Of a stretch of 64,000 nt of DNA, positions 1 through 14,383 are shown piece by piece. A model generated the notes under the pieces. That model was not told where the DNA came from. It saw only the letters and a program-made list of their open reading frames with translations, and ran no database searches. The first letter of the stretch is position 1, and each line of letters opens with the position of its first letter. This stretch comes from Rhizorhabdus phycosphaerae (GTDB lineage: Bacteria > Pseudomonadota > Alphaproteobacteria > Sphingomonadales > Sphingomonadaceae). Location of the stretch: NCBI RefSeq assembly GCF_011044255.1, contig NZ_CP049107.1:2753501-2817500 (forward strand). The letters are read 5' to 3'. The translations under genes were made by a program, and so were the position numbers.

Positions 1-2
1 GC

Positions 3-605
<603 letters not shown>

Positions 606-635
606 AGAAGCGGGGGTCAATTGCAGGAATCGAAC

Positions 636-1823
636 ATGGCCCAATTCGAAGACATCTACATCGTCGGCGGCGTACGGACCGCGATCGGCGACTTCGGCGG
701 TGCGCTGAAGGGCTTCTATCCGTCCGACCTGGGTGGTCTCGTCGCGACCGAGGCGCTGTCGCGCGCCGGTGTCGCCCCCGCCGATGTGGGCCATGTCGTG
801 TTCGGCCAGGTCATGCCGACCAGCGCCAAGGACGCGATGCTGGCGCGCACGATCGCGCTCAACGCCGGCGTTCCATTCGAGGTCCCCGCGATGACGCTGA
901 ACCGCCTGTGCGGCTCGGGCATCCAGGCGATCGTCTCTTCGGCGCAGATGATGCAGCTCGGCGAAGCGACCATCACCCTCGCCGGTGGCGCTGAGTCGAT
1001 GTCGAACGTGCCCTATCATGATCATGGTGCGCGCTGGGGCGTGAAGATGGGCAATAATGTGCTCGTCGATGCCCTGGTGCAGGGCCTGCAGGACGCCAGC
1101 GGCGGCTATCATATGGGCATCACCGCCGAAAATTGCGCCGACCGCCACGGCATCAGCCGCGAGGAGCAGGACGCGCTCGCGGTCGAGGGGCATCAGCGCG
1201 CCGCACGCGCGATCGCGGAAGGCCGCTTCAAGACGCAGATCCTTCCGGTCGAGATCAAGAGCCGCAAGGGCACCACCGTTTTCGACACCGACGAGCATGT
1301 CCGCGCCGACACCAAGATCGAGACGCTGGCCGCGATGAAGCCGGCCTTCAAGAAGGACGGCAGCGTCACCGCCGCCAACGCTTCGGGCATCAACGACGGC
1401 GCCGCTGCGGTGGTCCTCGCCACCGCGGGCGAGGTCGAGAAGCGTGGCCTCAAGCCGCTGGCGAAGATCGTCGCCTGGGGTCATGCCGGCGTCGAGCCCG
1501 AATATATGGGCGAAGGTCCGATCAAGGCGGTGCCGATCGCGCTGAAGCGCGCCGGCCTGACGCTGGCCGACATGGACGTGATCGAGGCCAACGAGGCGTT
1601 TGCCGCGCAGGCGCTGTCGGTTGCCAAGGCGCTCGGCTTCGACCGCGAAAAGCTGAACCCCAATGGTTCGGGCATCGCGCTGGGTCACCCGGTTGGTGCC
1701 ACCGGCACGATCCTGACGGTCAAGGCGGCCTATGAGCTGGAACGGATCGGCGGTCGCTATGCGCTGATCACGATGTGCATCGGCGGCGGCCAGGGCATTG
1801 CCCTGATCATCGAGCGGGTCTGA
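636..1823 (+). CDS. Acetyl-CoA C-acyltransferase (thiolase)
   Basis: Thiolase of 395 residues that interconverts acetyl-CoA and acetoacetyl-CoA or longer 3-ketoacyl-CoAs. All catalytic positions are present: nucleophile Cys92 in NRLCGSG, His351 in GHPVGATG and Cys381 in CIGGGQG. I chose ATG 636 because AGGA lies 8 bases upstream; a TTG five codons earlier (621) is in frame but has no such site. Its place inside the propionyl-CoA cluster suggests it supplies acyl-CoA from fatty acid or branched-chain breakdown. The sequence alone does not separate PhaA/AtoB-type from FadA-type activity. Confidence 0.93.
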   Translation: MAQFEDIYIVGGVRTAIGDFGGALKGFYPSDLGGLVATEALSRAGVAPADVGHVVFGQVMPTSAKDAMLARTIALNAGVPFEVPAMTLNRLCGSGIQAIVSSAQMMQLGEATITLAGGAESMSNVPYHDHGARWGVKMGNNVLVDALVQGLQDASGGYHMGITAENCADRHGISREEQDALAVEGHQRAARAIAEGRFKTQILPVEIKSRKGTTVFDTDEHVRADTKIETLAAMKPAFKKDGSVTAANASGINDGAAAVVLATAGEVEKRGLKPLAKIVAWGHAGVEPEYMGEGPIKAVPIALKRAGLTLADMDVIEANEAFAAQALSVAKALGFDREKLNPNGSGIALGHPVGATGTILTVKAAYELERIGGRYALITMCIGGGQGIALIIERV

Positions 1824-1829
1824 CGGACG

Positions 1830-1866
1830 GTCGGGCGTGCAGGCCTTCGCCGGTCGCACGCCCGAC
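1830..1866 (+). other. Intercistronic hairpin after the thiolase gene
   Basis: A perfect 11-bp inverted repeat (GTCGGGCGTGC at 1830-1840, GCACGCCCGAC at 1856-1866) with a 15-base loop starts 7 bases after the thiolase stop. No T run follows, so it is more likely an mRNA-stability element or partial attenuator than a full intrinsic terminator. The epimerase gene starts 29 bp downstream. Confidence 0.5.
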
Positions 1867-1895
1867 GGTCACAGCGGGTATAACGGGATATCGAG

Positions 1896-2333
1896 ATGAA
1901 ACTGGGCCGTCTTAATCATGTCGGGGTCGCGACCCCCTCGATCGAGAAGAGCATCGCCTTCTATCGCGACGTCATGGGTGCCGAGGTGGTCCGTGAACCG
2001 TTCGACCTTCCCGCGCAGGGGGTGAAAGTCTGCTTCGTCGACACGCCCAATACCCAGATCGAGCTGATCGAGCCGCTCGGCGAAAGCTCGCCGATCCACG
2101 GCTTCCTCGCCAAGAATCCGGCGGGCGGCCAGCATCATCTCTGCTATGAGGTGCCCGACATTCACGCCGCCAAGGCCTGGTTCGAGGGCAAGGGCGCGAA
2201 GGTGCTGGGCGAGCCGCGCATCGGCGCGCACGGTACCTATATCTTCTTCGTCCATCCCAAGGACATGGGCGGGGTGCTGACCGAGATCATGGAATCGCCG
2301 GGTGGTCCGAACGACCCCGGCACCGGCCACTGA
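1896..2333 (+). CDS. mce: Methylmalonyl-CoA epimerase
   Basis: Epimerase of 145 residues that converts (S)- to (R)-methylmalonyl-CoA, the form used by the mutase encoded next. It is a single VOC/glyoxalase-fold chain. Metal-binding positions are recognisable as His in [10 protein letters not shown], His in QHHLCYEV and Glu in GGVLTEIME. The length fits the family. The mutase start lies only 19 bp beyond the stop, which indicates one transcript. Confidence 0.93.
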   Translation: MKLGRLNHVGVATPSIEKSIAFYRDVMGAEVVREPFDLPAQGVKVCFVDTPNTQIELIEPLGESSPIHGFLAKNPAGGQHHLCYEVPDIHAAKAWFEGKGAKVLGEPRIGAHGTYIFFVHPKDMGGVLTEIMESPGGPNDPGTGH

Positions 2334-2352
2334 GAAAGCCGAGGAATCTGCG

Positions 2353-4503
2353 ATGAGCGACAAGACGCCCGATCTGGCCCAGTGGGAGGCCGCTGCCGCC
2401 AAGGAGGTCAAGGGCAAGGACCTGACCTGGAACACGCCCGAGGGCATCGCCGTGAAGCCGCTCTACACGGCGGACGACGTGGCCGATCTCGACCCGGGCC
2501 TGCCCGGCTTCGCCCCCTTCACCCGCGGCGTGCGTGCGTCGATGTATGCCGGTCGTCCCTGGACGATCCGCCAATATGCCGGTTTCTCGACCGCCGAGGA
2601 ATCCAATGCCTTCTATCATCGCAATCTGAAGGCCGGGCAGAAGGGCCTGTCGGTCGCCTTCGACCTGGCCACCCACCGCGGCTATGACAGCGACCATCCG
2701 CGCGTGACCGGCGACGTCGGCAAGGCGGGCGTGGCGATCGACACGATCGACGACATGAAGATCCTGTTCGACGGCATTCCGCTCGATCAGATGTCGGTGT
2801 CGATGACGATGAACGGCGCGGTCATCCCGATCCTCGCCTTCTTCATCGTCGCGGGCGAGGAGCAGGGCGTTCCGATGGCTCAGCTCGACGGGACCATCCA
2901 GAACGACATCCTCAAGGAGTTCATGGTCCGCAACACCTATATCTACCCGCCCGAGCCGAGCATGCGGATCATCTCGGACATCTTCGCCTTCACCTCGCAG
3001 AACATGCCGAAGTTCAACTCGATCTCGATCTCCGGCTATCACATGCAGGAGGCGGGGGCGACGCAGGTCCAGGAGCTCGCCTTCACCATCGCCGACGGCA
3101 TGGAATATGTGAAATATGGCGTGGCCTCGGGCCTCGACATCGACAAGTTCGCCGGACGGCTGAGCTTCTTCTTCGCGATCGGCATGAACTTCTTCATGGA
3201 GATCGCCAAGCTGCGCGCCGCGCGCGTCCTGTGGCACCGGGTGATGACGAAGCTCGGCGCGAAGGACGAACGCTCGAAGATGCTGCGCACCCACTGCCAG
3301 ACGTCGGGCGTGTCGCTGACCGAGCAGGATCCGTACAACAACGTCATCCGCACCACGATCGAGGCGATGGCCGCGATGCTGGGCGGTACCCAGTCGCTCC
3401 ACACCAACGCCCTCGACGAGGCGATCGCGCTGCCGACCGACTTCTCGGCCCGCATCGCGCGCAACACCCAGATCGTCATCCAGGAAGAGACCGGGATGAC
3501 CAAGGTCGTCGATCCGCTGGGCGGCTCCTATTATATCGAGAGCCTGACGCAGCAGCTGGTCGACCGCGCCTGGGAGATCATCGAGAAGGTCGAGGCCGAG
3601 GGCGGCATGGCCAAGGCGGTCGCCGCCGGCTGGCCCAAGGCGATGATCGAGGAAGCATCGGCCGCGAAGGCCGCCCGGATCGACCGCGTCGAAGAGGTGA
3701 TCGTCGGGGTCAACAAGTACAAGCTGGCCGAAGAGGATCCGATCGACATCCTCGACGTCGACAATGTCGCGGTCCGCGAAGCGCAGATCCGGCGTATCCA
3801 GAAGGTCAAGGCCGGTCGCGACGAGGCGAAGTGCCAGGCCGCGCTGGCTGCACTGACCGAGGGCGCGAAGGGCAAGGACAATCTTCTCGGACTGGCCGTG
3901 GAATGTGCCCGCGCGCGGGCGACCCTGGGCGAAATCTCCTCGGCGATGGAGGCGGTCTTCGGCCGCTTCGACACGACGCCGAAGCCGGTCAAGGGCATCT
4001 ATGGCGGCGCCTATGGCGACGATCGCAGCTGGGCGGGCCTGATCGACGGCGTCGAGGCGATCACCCGCCGCAAGGGCCGCAAGCCGCGCATGCTGGTCGC
4101 CAAGATGGGCCAGGACGGCCATGATCGCGGCGCCAATCTCGTCTCGTCCGCCTTTGGCGATCTCGGCTTCGAGGTGGTTGCGGGGCCATTGTTCCAGACC
4201 CCTAAGGAAGCTGCCGATCTGGCGCTGAAGGCAGATGTCGACGTCGTCGGCGCATCGAGCCTGGCGGCGGGCCACAAGACGCTGATTCCCGAGCTGATCC
4301 AGCATCTGAAGGATGCGGGGCGTTCGGACATCAAGGTGATCGCCGGCGGGGTTATTCCCGCGCAGGATTATCAGTTCCTGCGCGACGTCGGGGTACAGGG
4401 CATTTTCGGGCCGGGGACCAATCTCGTCACCGCGGCTACTGAAGTTCTCCGCCTTCTGGGCCATAACCAGCCCCCGGAAAATGTTGAGGAGGCTGCCGAA
4501 TGA
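2353..4503 (+). CDS. mcm: Methylmalonyl-CoA mutase, single-chain type
   Basis: Adenosylcobalamin-dependent mutase of 716 residues that rearranges (R)-methylmalonyl-CoA to succinyl-CoA. The N-terminal TIM barrel carries TRGVRASMY and FSTAEESN; the C-terminal B12 domain carries GQDGHDRG, the DxHxxG base-off motif, and GGVIPAQDY. Its length matches homodimeric ScpA-type enzymes, not the separate large and small subunits. ATG 2353 follows GAGGA by 7 bases; an in-frame GTG at 2302 inside mce is less likely. The stop overlaps the bioB start as ATGA. No MeaB/ArgK chaperone gene is in the window. Confidence 0.96.
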   Translation: MSDKTPDLAQWEAAAAKEVKGKDLTWNTPEGIAVKPLYTADDVADLDPGLPGFAPFTRGVRASMYAGRPWTIRQYAGFSTAEESNAFYHRNLKAGQKGLSVAFDLATHRGYDSDHPRVTGDVGKAGVAIDTIDDMKILFDGIPLDQMSVSMTMNGAVIPILAFFIVAGEEQGVPMAQLDGTIQNDILKEFMVRNTYIYPPEPSMRIISDIFAFTSQNMPKFNSISISGYHMQEAGATQVQELAFTIADGMEYVKYGVASGLDIDKFAGRLSFFFAIGMNFFMEIAKLRAARVLWHRVMTKLGAKDERSKMLRTHCQTSGVSLTEQDPYNNVIRTTIEAMAAMLGGTQSLHTNALDEAIALPTDFSARIARNTQIVIQEETGMTKVVDPLGGSYYIESLTQQLVDRAWEIIEKVEAEGGMAKAVAAGWPKAMIEEASAAKAARIDRVEEVIVGVNKYKLAEEDPIDILDVDNVAVREAQIRRIQKVKAGRDEAKCQAALAALTEGAKGKDNLLGLAVECARARATLGEISSAMEAVFGRFDTTPKPVKGIYGGAYGDDRSWAGLIDGVEAITRRKGRKPRMLVAKMGQDGHDRGANLVSSAFGDLGFEVVAGPLFQTPKEAADLALKADVDVVGASSLAAGHKTLIPELIQHLKDAGRSDIKVIAGGVIPAQDYQFLRDVGVQGIFGPGTNLVTAATEVLRLLGHNQPPENVEEAAE

Positions 4504-5492
4504 TCCGTCACGACTGGACCCGCGAGGAGATCGCGGCGCTGTTCGAAATGCCGTTCAACGACCTGCTGTGGCAGGCGCAGGCGGTGCACCGCCAGCATCA
4601 CGACGCCAATGCGGTGCAGCTATCCACGCTGCTGTCGATCAAGACCGGCGGTTGCGCCGAGAATTGCGGCTATTGCAGCCAGGCGGCATCGAACGAGACG
4701 GAACTCAAGGCCTCGAAGCTGATGCAGGTCGAAGAGGTTCTCGCCGCCGCGCGCGAGGCGAAGGACTCCGGCTCCGAGCGTTTCTGCATGGGCGCTGCCT
4801 GGCGCAGCCCCAAGGACCGCGACATGGACGCGATCGTGGCGATGGTCGAGGGGGTCAAGGCGATGGGCCTCGAGACCTGCATGACGCTGGGCATGTTGTC
4901 GGACGAACAGACCGAGCGTCTCGCCGAGGCCGGGCTCGACTATTACAACCACAATCTCGACAGCTCGCCGGAATATTACGACAAGGTCGTGACAACCCGC
5001 ACCTATGACGACCGGCTCCAGACGCTGGAGCGCGTGCGGAAAGCCGGGATCAATGTCTGCTGCGGCGGGATCGTCGGCATGGGCGAGGACCGCGCCGATC
5101 GCGTCGGTTTCATCCATGCGCTGGCGACCCTGCCCGACCATCCGGGGTCGGTCCCGATCAATGCGCTCGTGCCGGTCAAGGGCACGCCGCTCGGCGACAT
5201 GCTCGAAGGGCTGCCCGAAGCACGAATCGACGATATCGAATTCGTCCGCACCGTCGCGGTCGCGCGGATCACCATGCCCGCCTCGGTCGTGCGCCTTTCG
5301 GCCGGTCGCGAAAGCATGGGCGATGCGACCCAGGCGCTGTGCTTCCTGGCGGGAGCCAATTCGATCTTCACCGGCGACCGGCTGCTGACCACGGGCAACC
5401 AGGGCAGCGATGCCGACAGCCGCCTGTTCGACAAGCTGGGCCTCAAGGGCTCGATCAACGACACCGCGCCGGAAGCCCTGGCCGCGGAATAG
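4500..5492 (+). CDS. bioB: Biotin synthase
   Basis: Radical-SAM enzyme of 330 residues that inserts sulfur into dethiobiotin. The SAM cluster motif CAENCGYC is visible near residue 53, followed by the conserved [11 protein letters not shown] region and GGIVGMGE. The ATG overlaps the mutase stop (ATGA), so translation is coupled to the mutase. The neighbouring carboxylase alpha chain needs biotin, which gives a reason for placing biotin synthesis here. No other bio gene is adjacent; a BioC-like gene lies far away at 59.3 kb. Confidence 0.96.
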   Translation: MIRHDWTREEIAALFEMPFNDLLWQAQAVHRQHHDANAVQLSTLLSIKTGGCAENCGYCSQAASNETELKASKLMQVEEVLAAAREAKDSGSERFCMGAAWRSPKDRDMDAIVAMVEGVKAMGLETCMTLGMLSDEQTERLAEAGLDYYNHNLDSSPEYYDKVVTTRTYDDRLQTLERVRKAGINVCCGGIVGMGEDRADRVGFIHALATLPDHPGSVPINALVPVKGTPLGDMLEGLPEARIDDIEFVRTVAVARITMPASVVRLSAGRESMGDATQALCFLAGANSIFTGDRLLTTGNQGSDADSRLFDKLGLKGSINDTAPEALAAE

Positions 5493-5554
5493 AATTACGC
5501 CGCCGTCCCTCGGGACGGAAGGACAAGATACGGGATAGGGAAGCGACGACGCCC

Positions 5555-7537
<1,983 letters not shown>

Positions 7538-7590
7538 GCGTAGCGGCCGGGTTTCCGGTCGTTTCGGTCCTGAACACAGGCTCGGCACCA

Positions 7591-7620
7591 TGACCCGGAG
7601 CGGCTTTCCGCTTCGGGTCA
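7591..7620 (+). terminator. Probable transcription terminator hairpin after pccA
   Basis: A 13-bp inverted repeat (TGACCCGGAGCGG at 7591, CCGCTTCGGGTCA ending 7620) with one G/A difference that still pairs as wobble encloses a CTTT loop. It lies 53 bases after the pccA stop. The following bases are T-rich (TGGTTTATGGTTCGTT) but not a clean T run, so termination strength is uncertain. Confidence 0.55.
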
Positions 7621-7788
7621 TGGTTTATGGTTCGTTAGCAAACCCTGTTGTAAGTAACCGAAATCGCGGAGCTTTCGGCGACTGCGTGCGGCGAGCCTTA
7701 CGAATAATCAATAATCTTGCGGTTACTACCTTGTCGGAAGCGTAGGGGGCGATTCGCATCGCCTACCCTGGCCAAGATGGAGGTAGAG

Positions 7789-9708
7789 ATGGGACTACTG
7801 GCCCGGTTCGGGATCGGTGCGAAAATGGGGCTGGCATTCCTGCTGATGCTGGGGATGCTTGCGGGCCTTGGCGCCTTCGCGGTCGTCAAGATCGGCGAAG
7901 TCAACGAGCGCTCGAACGAGATGCGAACGCAGTGGCTTCCCGCCACCAAGCTGGTGGGCGACATCCATGCCTATACGTCGCAATATCGGATCAGCCAGGG
8001 CCTCCACGTCATGTCCGAGGACGAGGCCGGGCGCCGCAAGGCCGGCATCCAGCTGCGCAACGCTGACAAGGCGATCCGCCGCATGCTCGACGACTATGCG
8101 CCTTATGCCAAGGGGCCCGAGCAGCTTGCGGCCTATGACGGCCTCAAGGCGAGCTGGGAAGAATATCTTGCCTCGAATGCGCAGCTGACCCAGACCGCCG
8201 AGTCAGGCGACGCGGCCGCTGCCGTGGCGCTTTTTCGTGGCGATAGCCTCGATAAATTCTACGCGGTCGAGGACAACATTCTCTCGCTCGTGGACCTGAA
8301 CGACAAGGGCGGCCAGGCTGCATCCCAGTCTGCGGCAGCCATCTACGCCAAGACCCGGACCCTGGTTATCCAGCTGATCGCAGGCTCGCTTGCGCTCGCC
8401 GTCATCCTGATGGTCATGTTGCTGATGGGCATTGCCCGTCCGCTGTCCAAGATGAGCGCTGCGGTCCACTCTCTCTCGAATGGCGACCTGTCGGTTTCGA
8501 TCCCGGCGCTGCGCCGCCATGACGAGATCGGCGGGCTGGCCCGTGCACTCGACGGCTTCAAGGCCCTGTTCGCTGCCGAGCAGGAGCGCGCCCTGGCCGA
8601 CCAGCGTCGCGCCGCCGAAGAGCTTGCCCAGGCCCAGGCAACCCAGCGCACGGTCGAGCTCATCGGCGCCGGCCTCTCGGCCGTCGCCCATGGCGACCTG
8701 ACCGTCCGCGTCCCCAACGATGCCGAAGGTCCGCTCGCGCAGCTGCACCATGACTTCAACGAGGCGCTCGACCGTCTGTCGACGACGATCAGCGAGATCA
8801 TCGACGGCTTCGGTACGATCCGCTCGGGCACCGGCGAAATCGCTCAGGCGGCGCAGGACCTGTCGCAGCGCACCGAGAGCCAGGCCCATTCGCTCGCCCG
8901 CACCGCCAATGCGCTCGAAGAGTTCATGGGCACCGTCCGCCTGACCGCCGGCAATGCCCGCGAGACGAGCGAGAAGGTTGCGGCCGCCCGCTCGGCAGCC
9001 GAATCGATGGGCACCACCGCCCGTCAGGCGATTGAGGCGATGCGGACGATCGAATCGTCGAGCCGCGAGATGGAGGAGATCGTCTCCACGATCGACAACC
9101 TCGCCTTCCAGACCAACCTCCTGGCGCTCAATGCCGGTGTCGAGGCGGCCCGGGCGGGCCCGGCGGGTGCCGGCTTCGCGGTCGTCGCGACCGAGGTCCG
9201 CGTGCTGGCACAGCGCTGCACCGACGCCGCCGGCAAGATCCGCGATCTGATCGCGACCTCGGGCCACCAGGTCGTGAGCGGTGTGGAACTGGTCGAACGC
9301 TCGGGTTCGGCGCTGGGAACGATCGTCGAGGAATTCGGGCAGGTCGCCGACCTCATCGCGGAGATCGCCGCCGCCAACGAGCAGCAGGCGACCGGTCTCA
9401 ACGAGATCAACGCCGGCGTGTCCTCGATGGACAATGCCACCCAGCAGAATGCCGCCATGGTCGAAGAGACCAATGCCAGCGTTCAGAGCCTCTCGGCCGA
9501 GGCGCAGCGGCTTGCCGATCGCGTCGGTGGCTTCCGCACCGGCCAGCAGGCCCCGGCGCGCCGGGCTCCCGCCCCGGCCCGCGCGGCCCGTCCGGCTCCC
9601 GCTCCCGCTCCGGCGCGCGCTGCCGCTCCTGCGAAATGGGCCAGCCCCGCTCCCGTCCACGGTGCACTCGCGCTGAAGGTCGAGGAAGAGGACTGGACCG
9701 AGTTCTGA
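7789..9708 (+). CDS. Methyl-accepting chemotaxis protein with altered hairpin tip
   Basis: Inner-membrane chemoreceptor of 639 residues. It has an N-terminal membrane segment (about 13-37), a periplasmic four-helix-type sensor, a second membrane segment (about 195-220), HAMP modules and a cytoplasmic coiled coil. GTG/TTG starts further up are possible, but ATG 7789 follows GGAGGT by 5 bases. The normally near-invariant tip AGEQGRGFAVVA reads AGPAGAGFAVVA here, with Pro458 and Ala461 replacing the Glu and Arg that form receptor trimer contacts. An Ala/Pro-rich linker leads to a C-terminal DWTEF, which fits the aromatic-x-x-aromatic CheR/CheB tether. Ligand unknown. No che genes are adjacent. 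Confidence 0.9.
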   Translation: MGLLARFGIGAKMGLAFLLMLGMLAGLGAFAVVKIGEVNERSNEMRTQWLPATKLVGDIHAYTSQYRISQGLHVMSEDEAGRRKAGIQLRNADKAIRRMLDDYAPYAKGPEQLAAYDGLKASWEEYLASNAQLTQTAESGDAAAAVALFRGDSLDKFYAVEDNILSLVDLNDKGGQAASQSAAAIYAKTRTLVIQLIAGSLALAVILMVMLLMGIARPLSKMSAAVHSLSNGDLSVSIPALRRHDEIGGLARALDGFKALFAAEQERALADQRRAAEELAQAQATQRTVELIGAGLSAVAHGDLTVRVPNDAEGPLAQLHHDFNEALDRLSTTISEIIDGFGTIRSGTGEIAQAAQDLSQRTESQAHSLARTANALEEFMGTVRLTAGNARETSEKVAAARSAAESMGTTARQAIEAMRTIESSSREMEEIVSTIDNLAFQTNLLALNAGVEAARAGPAGAGFAVVATEVRVLAQRCTDAAGKIRDLIATSGHQVVSGVELVERSGSALGTIVEEFGQVADLIAEIAAANEQQATGLNEINAGVSSMDNATQQNAAMVEETNASVQSLSAEAQRLADRVGGFRTGQQAPARRAPAPARAARPAPAPAPARAAAPAKWASPAPVHGALALKVEEEDWTEF

Positions 9709-9781
9709 TCCCCCCGACGGCGGCGTATCCGGCTCCGCCGTTCCACCAACCCACCCCATATTTCCAATCACGGAGGGCAAT

Positions 9782-10132
9782 GTGACTGTACGCTTTCGTA
9801 ATCTCCTCATCGGTCTGACCGCTGCGACGATGGTCGCCGGCGCGGCGAATGCCGCGGCGACGCCCGAATGGACGGCCCGCATCCGCCAGATGATCGCTTC
9901 GAAGCAGGATTATCCGAACGCGGCCCAGATGCGCGGCGACGAAGGTACCGCCAAGGTCAAGCTCGACGTCTCCGACGATGGTTCGGTGGCGGCCGTGTCG
10001 ATCGTGCAGCCCTCGGGCTCGTCGCTCCTCGACAAGGAAGCACTGGCGGCGATCAAGCGCGTCGGCACCTTCCCGGCCCCTCCGGGTGGCGCGGCTTCGG
10101 TCGTGATCCCGCTGACCTGGAAGCTTCAGTAA
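9782..10132 (+). CDS. Secreted TonB C-terminal-domain protein
   Basis: Small protein of 116 residues with a signal peptide (cleavage likely after AGAANA, about residue 23) followed by one TonB_C-like domain with the SGSSLLDKEALAAIKRVGTFPAPPGG region. It lacks the membrane anchor and proline spacer of true TonB, so it is probably a periplasmic TonB-family domain protein. GTG 9782 is chosen because GGAGGG lies just upstream; the overlapping ATG at 9780 runs straight into a stop. It may share the chemoreceptor transcript (74-bp gap). Function unknown. Confidence 0.75.
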   Translation: MTVRFRNLLIGLTAATMVAGAANAAATPEWTARIRQMIASKQDYPNAAQMRGDEGTAKVKLDVSDDGSVAAVSIVQPSGSSLLDKEALAAIKRVGTFPAPPGGAASVVIPLTWKLQ

Positions 10133-10163
10133 GCTTCAGCCGGTAGAAGACAAAGGCGGGCGG

Positions 10164-10775
10164 TCAGCGCGGCAAATTTGCCGCGGCGGCCGCCCGCTTG
10201 CGTATTTCGGCCACGTCGGGAGCACCAGCGGGCACGACCCAGCTGCCGCCGACGCAGAGCACCGAATCGAGCGCGAGCCAGTCGGCTGCGGTCTGCTCGG
10301 TGATCCCCCCGGTCGGGCAGAAGCGCGCCCTGAACAGCGGCGCCGCCAGCGCCTTCAGCGCGGGAATGCCGCCATTGGCGGTGGCGGGGAAGAATTTGAA
10401 ATGGGTCAGCCCCATGTCGAGCCCGCGCATGACATCGCCTGCATTGGCGGTGCCCGGCAGGAAGGGCAGGCCGCTGGCGATCGCCGCGTCCGCAAGCCGG
10501 TCGGTCAGCCCCGGTGACACCAGGAAACGCGCGCCGGCATCGGCACTGGCCTTCACATCGTCCGGATTGAGGACGGTCCCCGCACCGACGACCGCACCCT
10601 CCACCTTCGCCATCTCGCGAATGACATCGAGCGCGGCCGGGGTTCGCAACGTGACTTCGAGCGCGGGCAGCCCGCCTTCGACCAGTGCCTCCGCGATCGG
10701 CCGTGCCTGCGCCACGTCGTGGATCACCAGCACCGGGATCACCGGGGCCAGCATCATCACCTGCTCGACGTTCAT
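10164..10775 (-). CDS. eda: KDPG aldolase (2-dehydro-3-deoxyphosphogluconate aldolase)
   Basis: Last enzyme of the Entner-Doudoroff route, splitting 2-keto-3-deoxy-6-phosphogluconate to pyruvate and glyceraldehyde 3-phosphate. 203 residues. It is a class I aldolase TIM barrel with the Schiff-base lysine in THFKFFPA and the phosphate-binding GGI segment near the end. The start is preceded by AGGAGG and overlaps the glk stop as ATGA, so it is coupled to glk. It closes the zwf-pgl-edd-glk-eda operon. Confidence 0.95.
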   Translation of the reverse strand: MNVEQVMMLAPVIPVLVIHDVAQARPIAEALVEGGLPALEVTLRTPAALDVIREMAKVEGAVVGAGTVLNPDDVKASADAGARFLVSPGLTDRLADAAIASGLPFLPGTANAGDVMRGLDMGLTHFKFFPATANGGIPALKALAAPLFRARFCPTGGITEQTAADWLALDSVLCVGGSWVVPAGAPDVAEIRKRAAAAANLPR

Positions 10776-11736
10776 GCCTGCTCCTCCTGAAAGGCTGCGG
10801 CCGCGCCAAGCAATCCCGCTTCGGGATGGCGGGCGAGCCGGATGGGGAAATGCGCCATGCGAGCCTCGAAACGGCCTTTTGCGCGAAAACGATCGTGGAA
10901 CAGGGGGCCCTTGAGCCGCGCCTCGATCCGATTGGCGAGGCCGCCGGTGACGACCACTGCATTCGCGCCGTGCGCCAGCGCGAGATCGCCCGCCACGGCG
11001 CCGAAGGACATGACCAGGCGATCGAGCGCCTGTGCGGCCAGCGCGTCGGTGCCGTCGATGGCGACCTGCCATAGCGACGCATCGTCGCGGGGAACGATCG
11101 CCAGGCCGCCGACCATCGCCAGCGTTTCGTGGATGTCGGACAGCGCCGGGCCCGAGACGATCCTTTCGATCGATACGCGGCGATGACGCTCGCGCAGCCG
11201 TGCGAGCAGCTTCTCCTCGAAGCCGTCGAGGGCCGCAAAGTCGATATGCCCGCCTTCGGTGGGCAGGACGATGCGTCGTCCGTGCCGGCGGACCAGTTGG
11301 GCCACGCCCAGCCCCGTGCCGGGTCCGATCACGGTGGTCACGCCGGTCTCGGGCAGCGCGCCGCCGGGACCACCGAGTGGCACCAGTTCGTCTTCGGTGA
11401 GGACGCCGACCGCGGCTGCCATCGCGGCGAAATCGTTGATCAGCGTGACGCTGCTCAGCCCCAGCTCTTCCGCCAGCGTGGCGGGCCGGATCGTCCAGCT
11501 GTTGTTGGTGAAGCGGATCAACTCCCCCTCGACCGGTCCGGCGATCGCGATGCAGGCGGCGTCGGGCAGGGCGCCGCCCTCGTCGCGGGCAAAGGCGGCC
11601 CAGGCATCGGCCAGGCCGGCATGGTCCGCCGTCCGGTATTTGCGCGGGGTGCCGAGCGTCGGGCGCCCGCCGGCGTGCAGTTCGGCTATGGCGAAGCGGG
11701 CATTGGTGCCGCCCAGGTCGACCGCGACGAGCTTCA

Positions 11737-11737
<1 letters not shown>
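10772..11737 (-). CDS. glk: Glucokinase
   Basis: ATP-dependent glucokinase of 321 residues that feeds glucose 6-phosphate into the Entner-Doudoroff operon. The start is [16 protein letters not shown], with the ATP phosphate loop DLGGTNAR; substrate-loop features NDFAAMA and GPGTGLGVA follow. It belongs to the bacterial Glk family, not the ROK family (no ROK zinc motif). It overlaps edd upstream and eda downstream by 4 bp each. Confidence 0.94.
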
Positions 11738-13557
<1,820 letters not shown>

Positions 13558-13612
13558 CTTTCCCACTCCCTCGCTGGGACCGGGCCGGGCGCGCCTCGTC
13601 GCCCGTCGCCGG

Positions 13613-14317
13613 TCACGCGCACCAATGAATGTCGATCGCCTGCTCGGCGTCCGCAAGGACGCGCCCGATCGGCAGCGGCGATCCAGCGCCGTCCTTGATC
13701 GCGCGCTCCAGCAATTTCTTCTTGTCCTTGCCGGTGACGACCACGGTCAGCGTGCGGGCCGACAATATGGCGGCACGGGTCAGCGTCACGCGGGCGACGG
13801 GGGCTTCGGCGGGCAACGGATCGGGCAGCACGCCCACCGCGCGACGCGCCTTGGGGGCATCCAGCGCCTCGTCGAGATCGGGACCGGCGAAAATCGAGGC
13901 GGTGTGCCCGTCATTGCCCATGCCGAGCCAGACCAGATCGGGCGGCCAGGGCAGCTCCTGCAACCGCGCGTCGGCCGCGCGACCGGCGGCCTTATGGTCG
14001 GGGGCCTTTTCGCTGATGAAGGGAATGACCCGCGCGCCCTTCGGCAGGAAGATGCGGGCGAGCATCGCCGCGTTCGACAGCGGATCGGTCATCGCTACGA
14101 TCCGGTCGTCGGTGGGGACGATCATCACCTTCTTCCAGTCGATCTTGGCTTTGGCCAGCTTTTCGTAGATCGGGATCGGCGTCTGCCCGCCGGGAAGGGC
14201 GATCAGGCATTGTCCGCGCGCATCGAGCGCCGACTCGATGATGAAGGCGACATCGCCGGCCACCGCCTCGGCGAGCTCGCCGGCATCCTCATAATCCCAC
14301 CATTCGGCTTCGATCAT
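13613..14317 (-). CDS. pgl: 6-phosphogluconolactonase
   Basis: DevB/SOL-type lactonase of 234 residues that hydrolyses 6-phosphogluconolactone. Recognisable segments are [15 protein letters not shown] near residue 40 and VPTDDRIV, plus [11 protein letters not shown] with the family GxDGHTAS signature. The start is preceded by GAAGGA. It lies 66 bp after zwf in the same operon. Confidence 0.92.
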   Translation of the reverse strand: MIEAEWWDYEDAGELAEAVAGDVAFIIESALDARGQCLIALPGGQTPIPIYEKLAKAKIDWKKVMIVPTDDRIVAMTDPLSNAAMLARIFLPKGARVIPFISEKAPDHKAAGRAADARLQELPWPPDLVWLGMGNDGHTASIFAGPDLDEALDAPKARRAVGVLPDPLPAEAPVARVTLTRAAILSARTLTVVVTGKDKKKLLERAIKDGAGSPLPIGRVLADAEQAIDIHWCA

Positions 14318-14383
14318 CTATCGTTCCTTCTCTGGCCCTCGCCTCGCGAGACGGCCGTGCCGCGCGCGGAGCGTCCGCGCACC

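Noticed and set aside
2287-4464. A 725-codon open frame opposite the methylmalonyl-CoA mutase gene
   Set aside because: It mirrors a well-supported gene in a GC-rich genome and its translation is Arg/Asp/His-rich and repetitive. Similar shadows lie opposite pccA, the chemoreceptor, edd, zwf, ppc and others.
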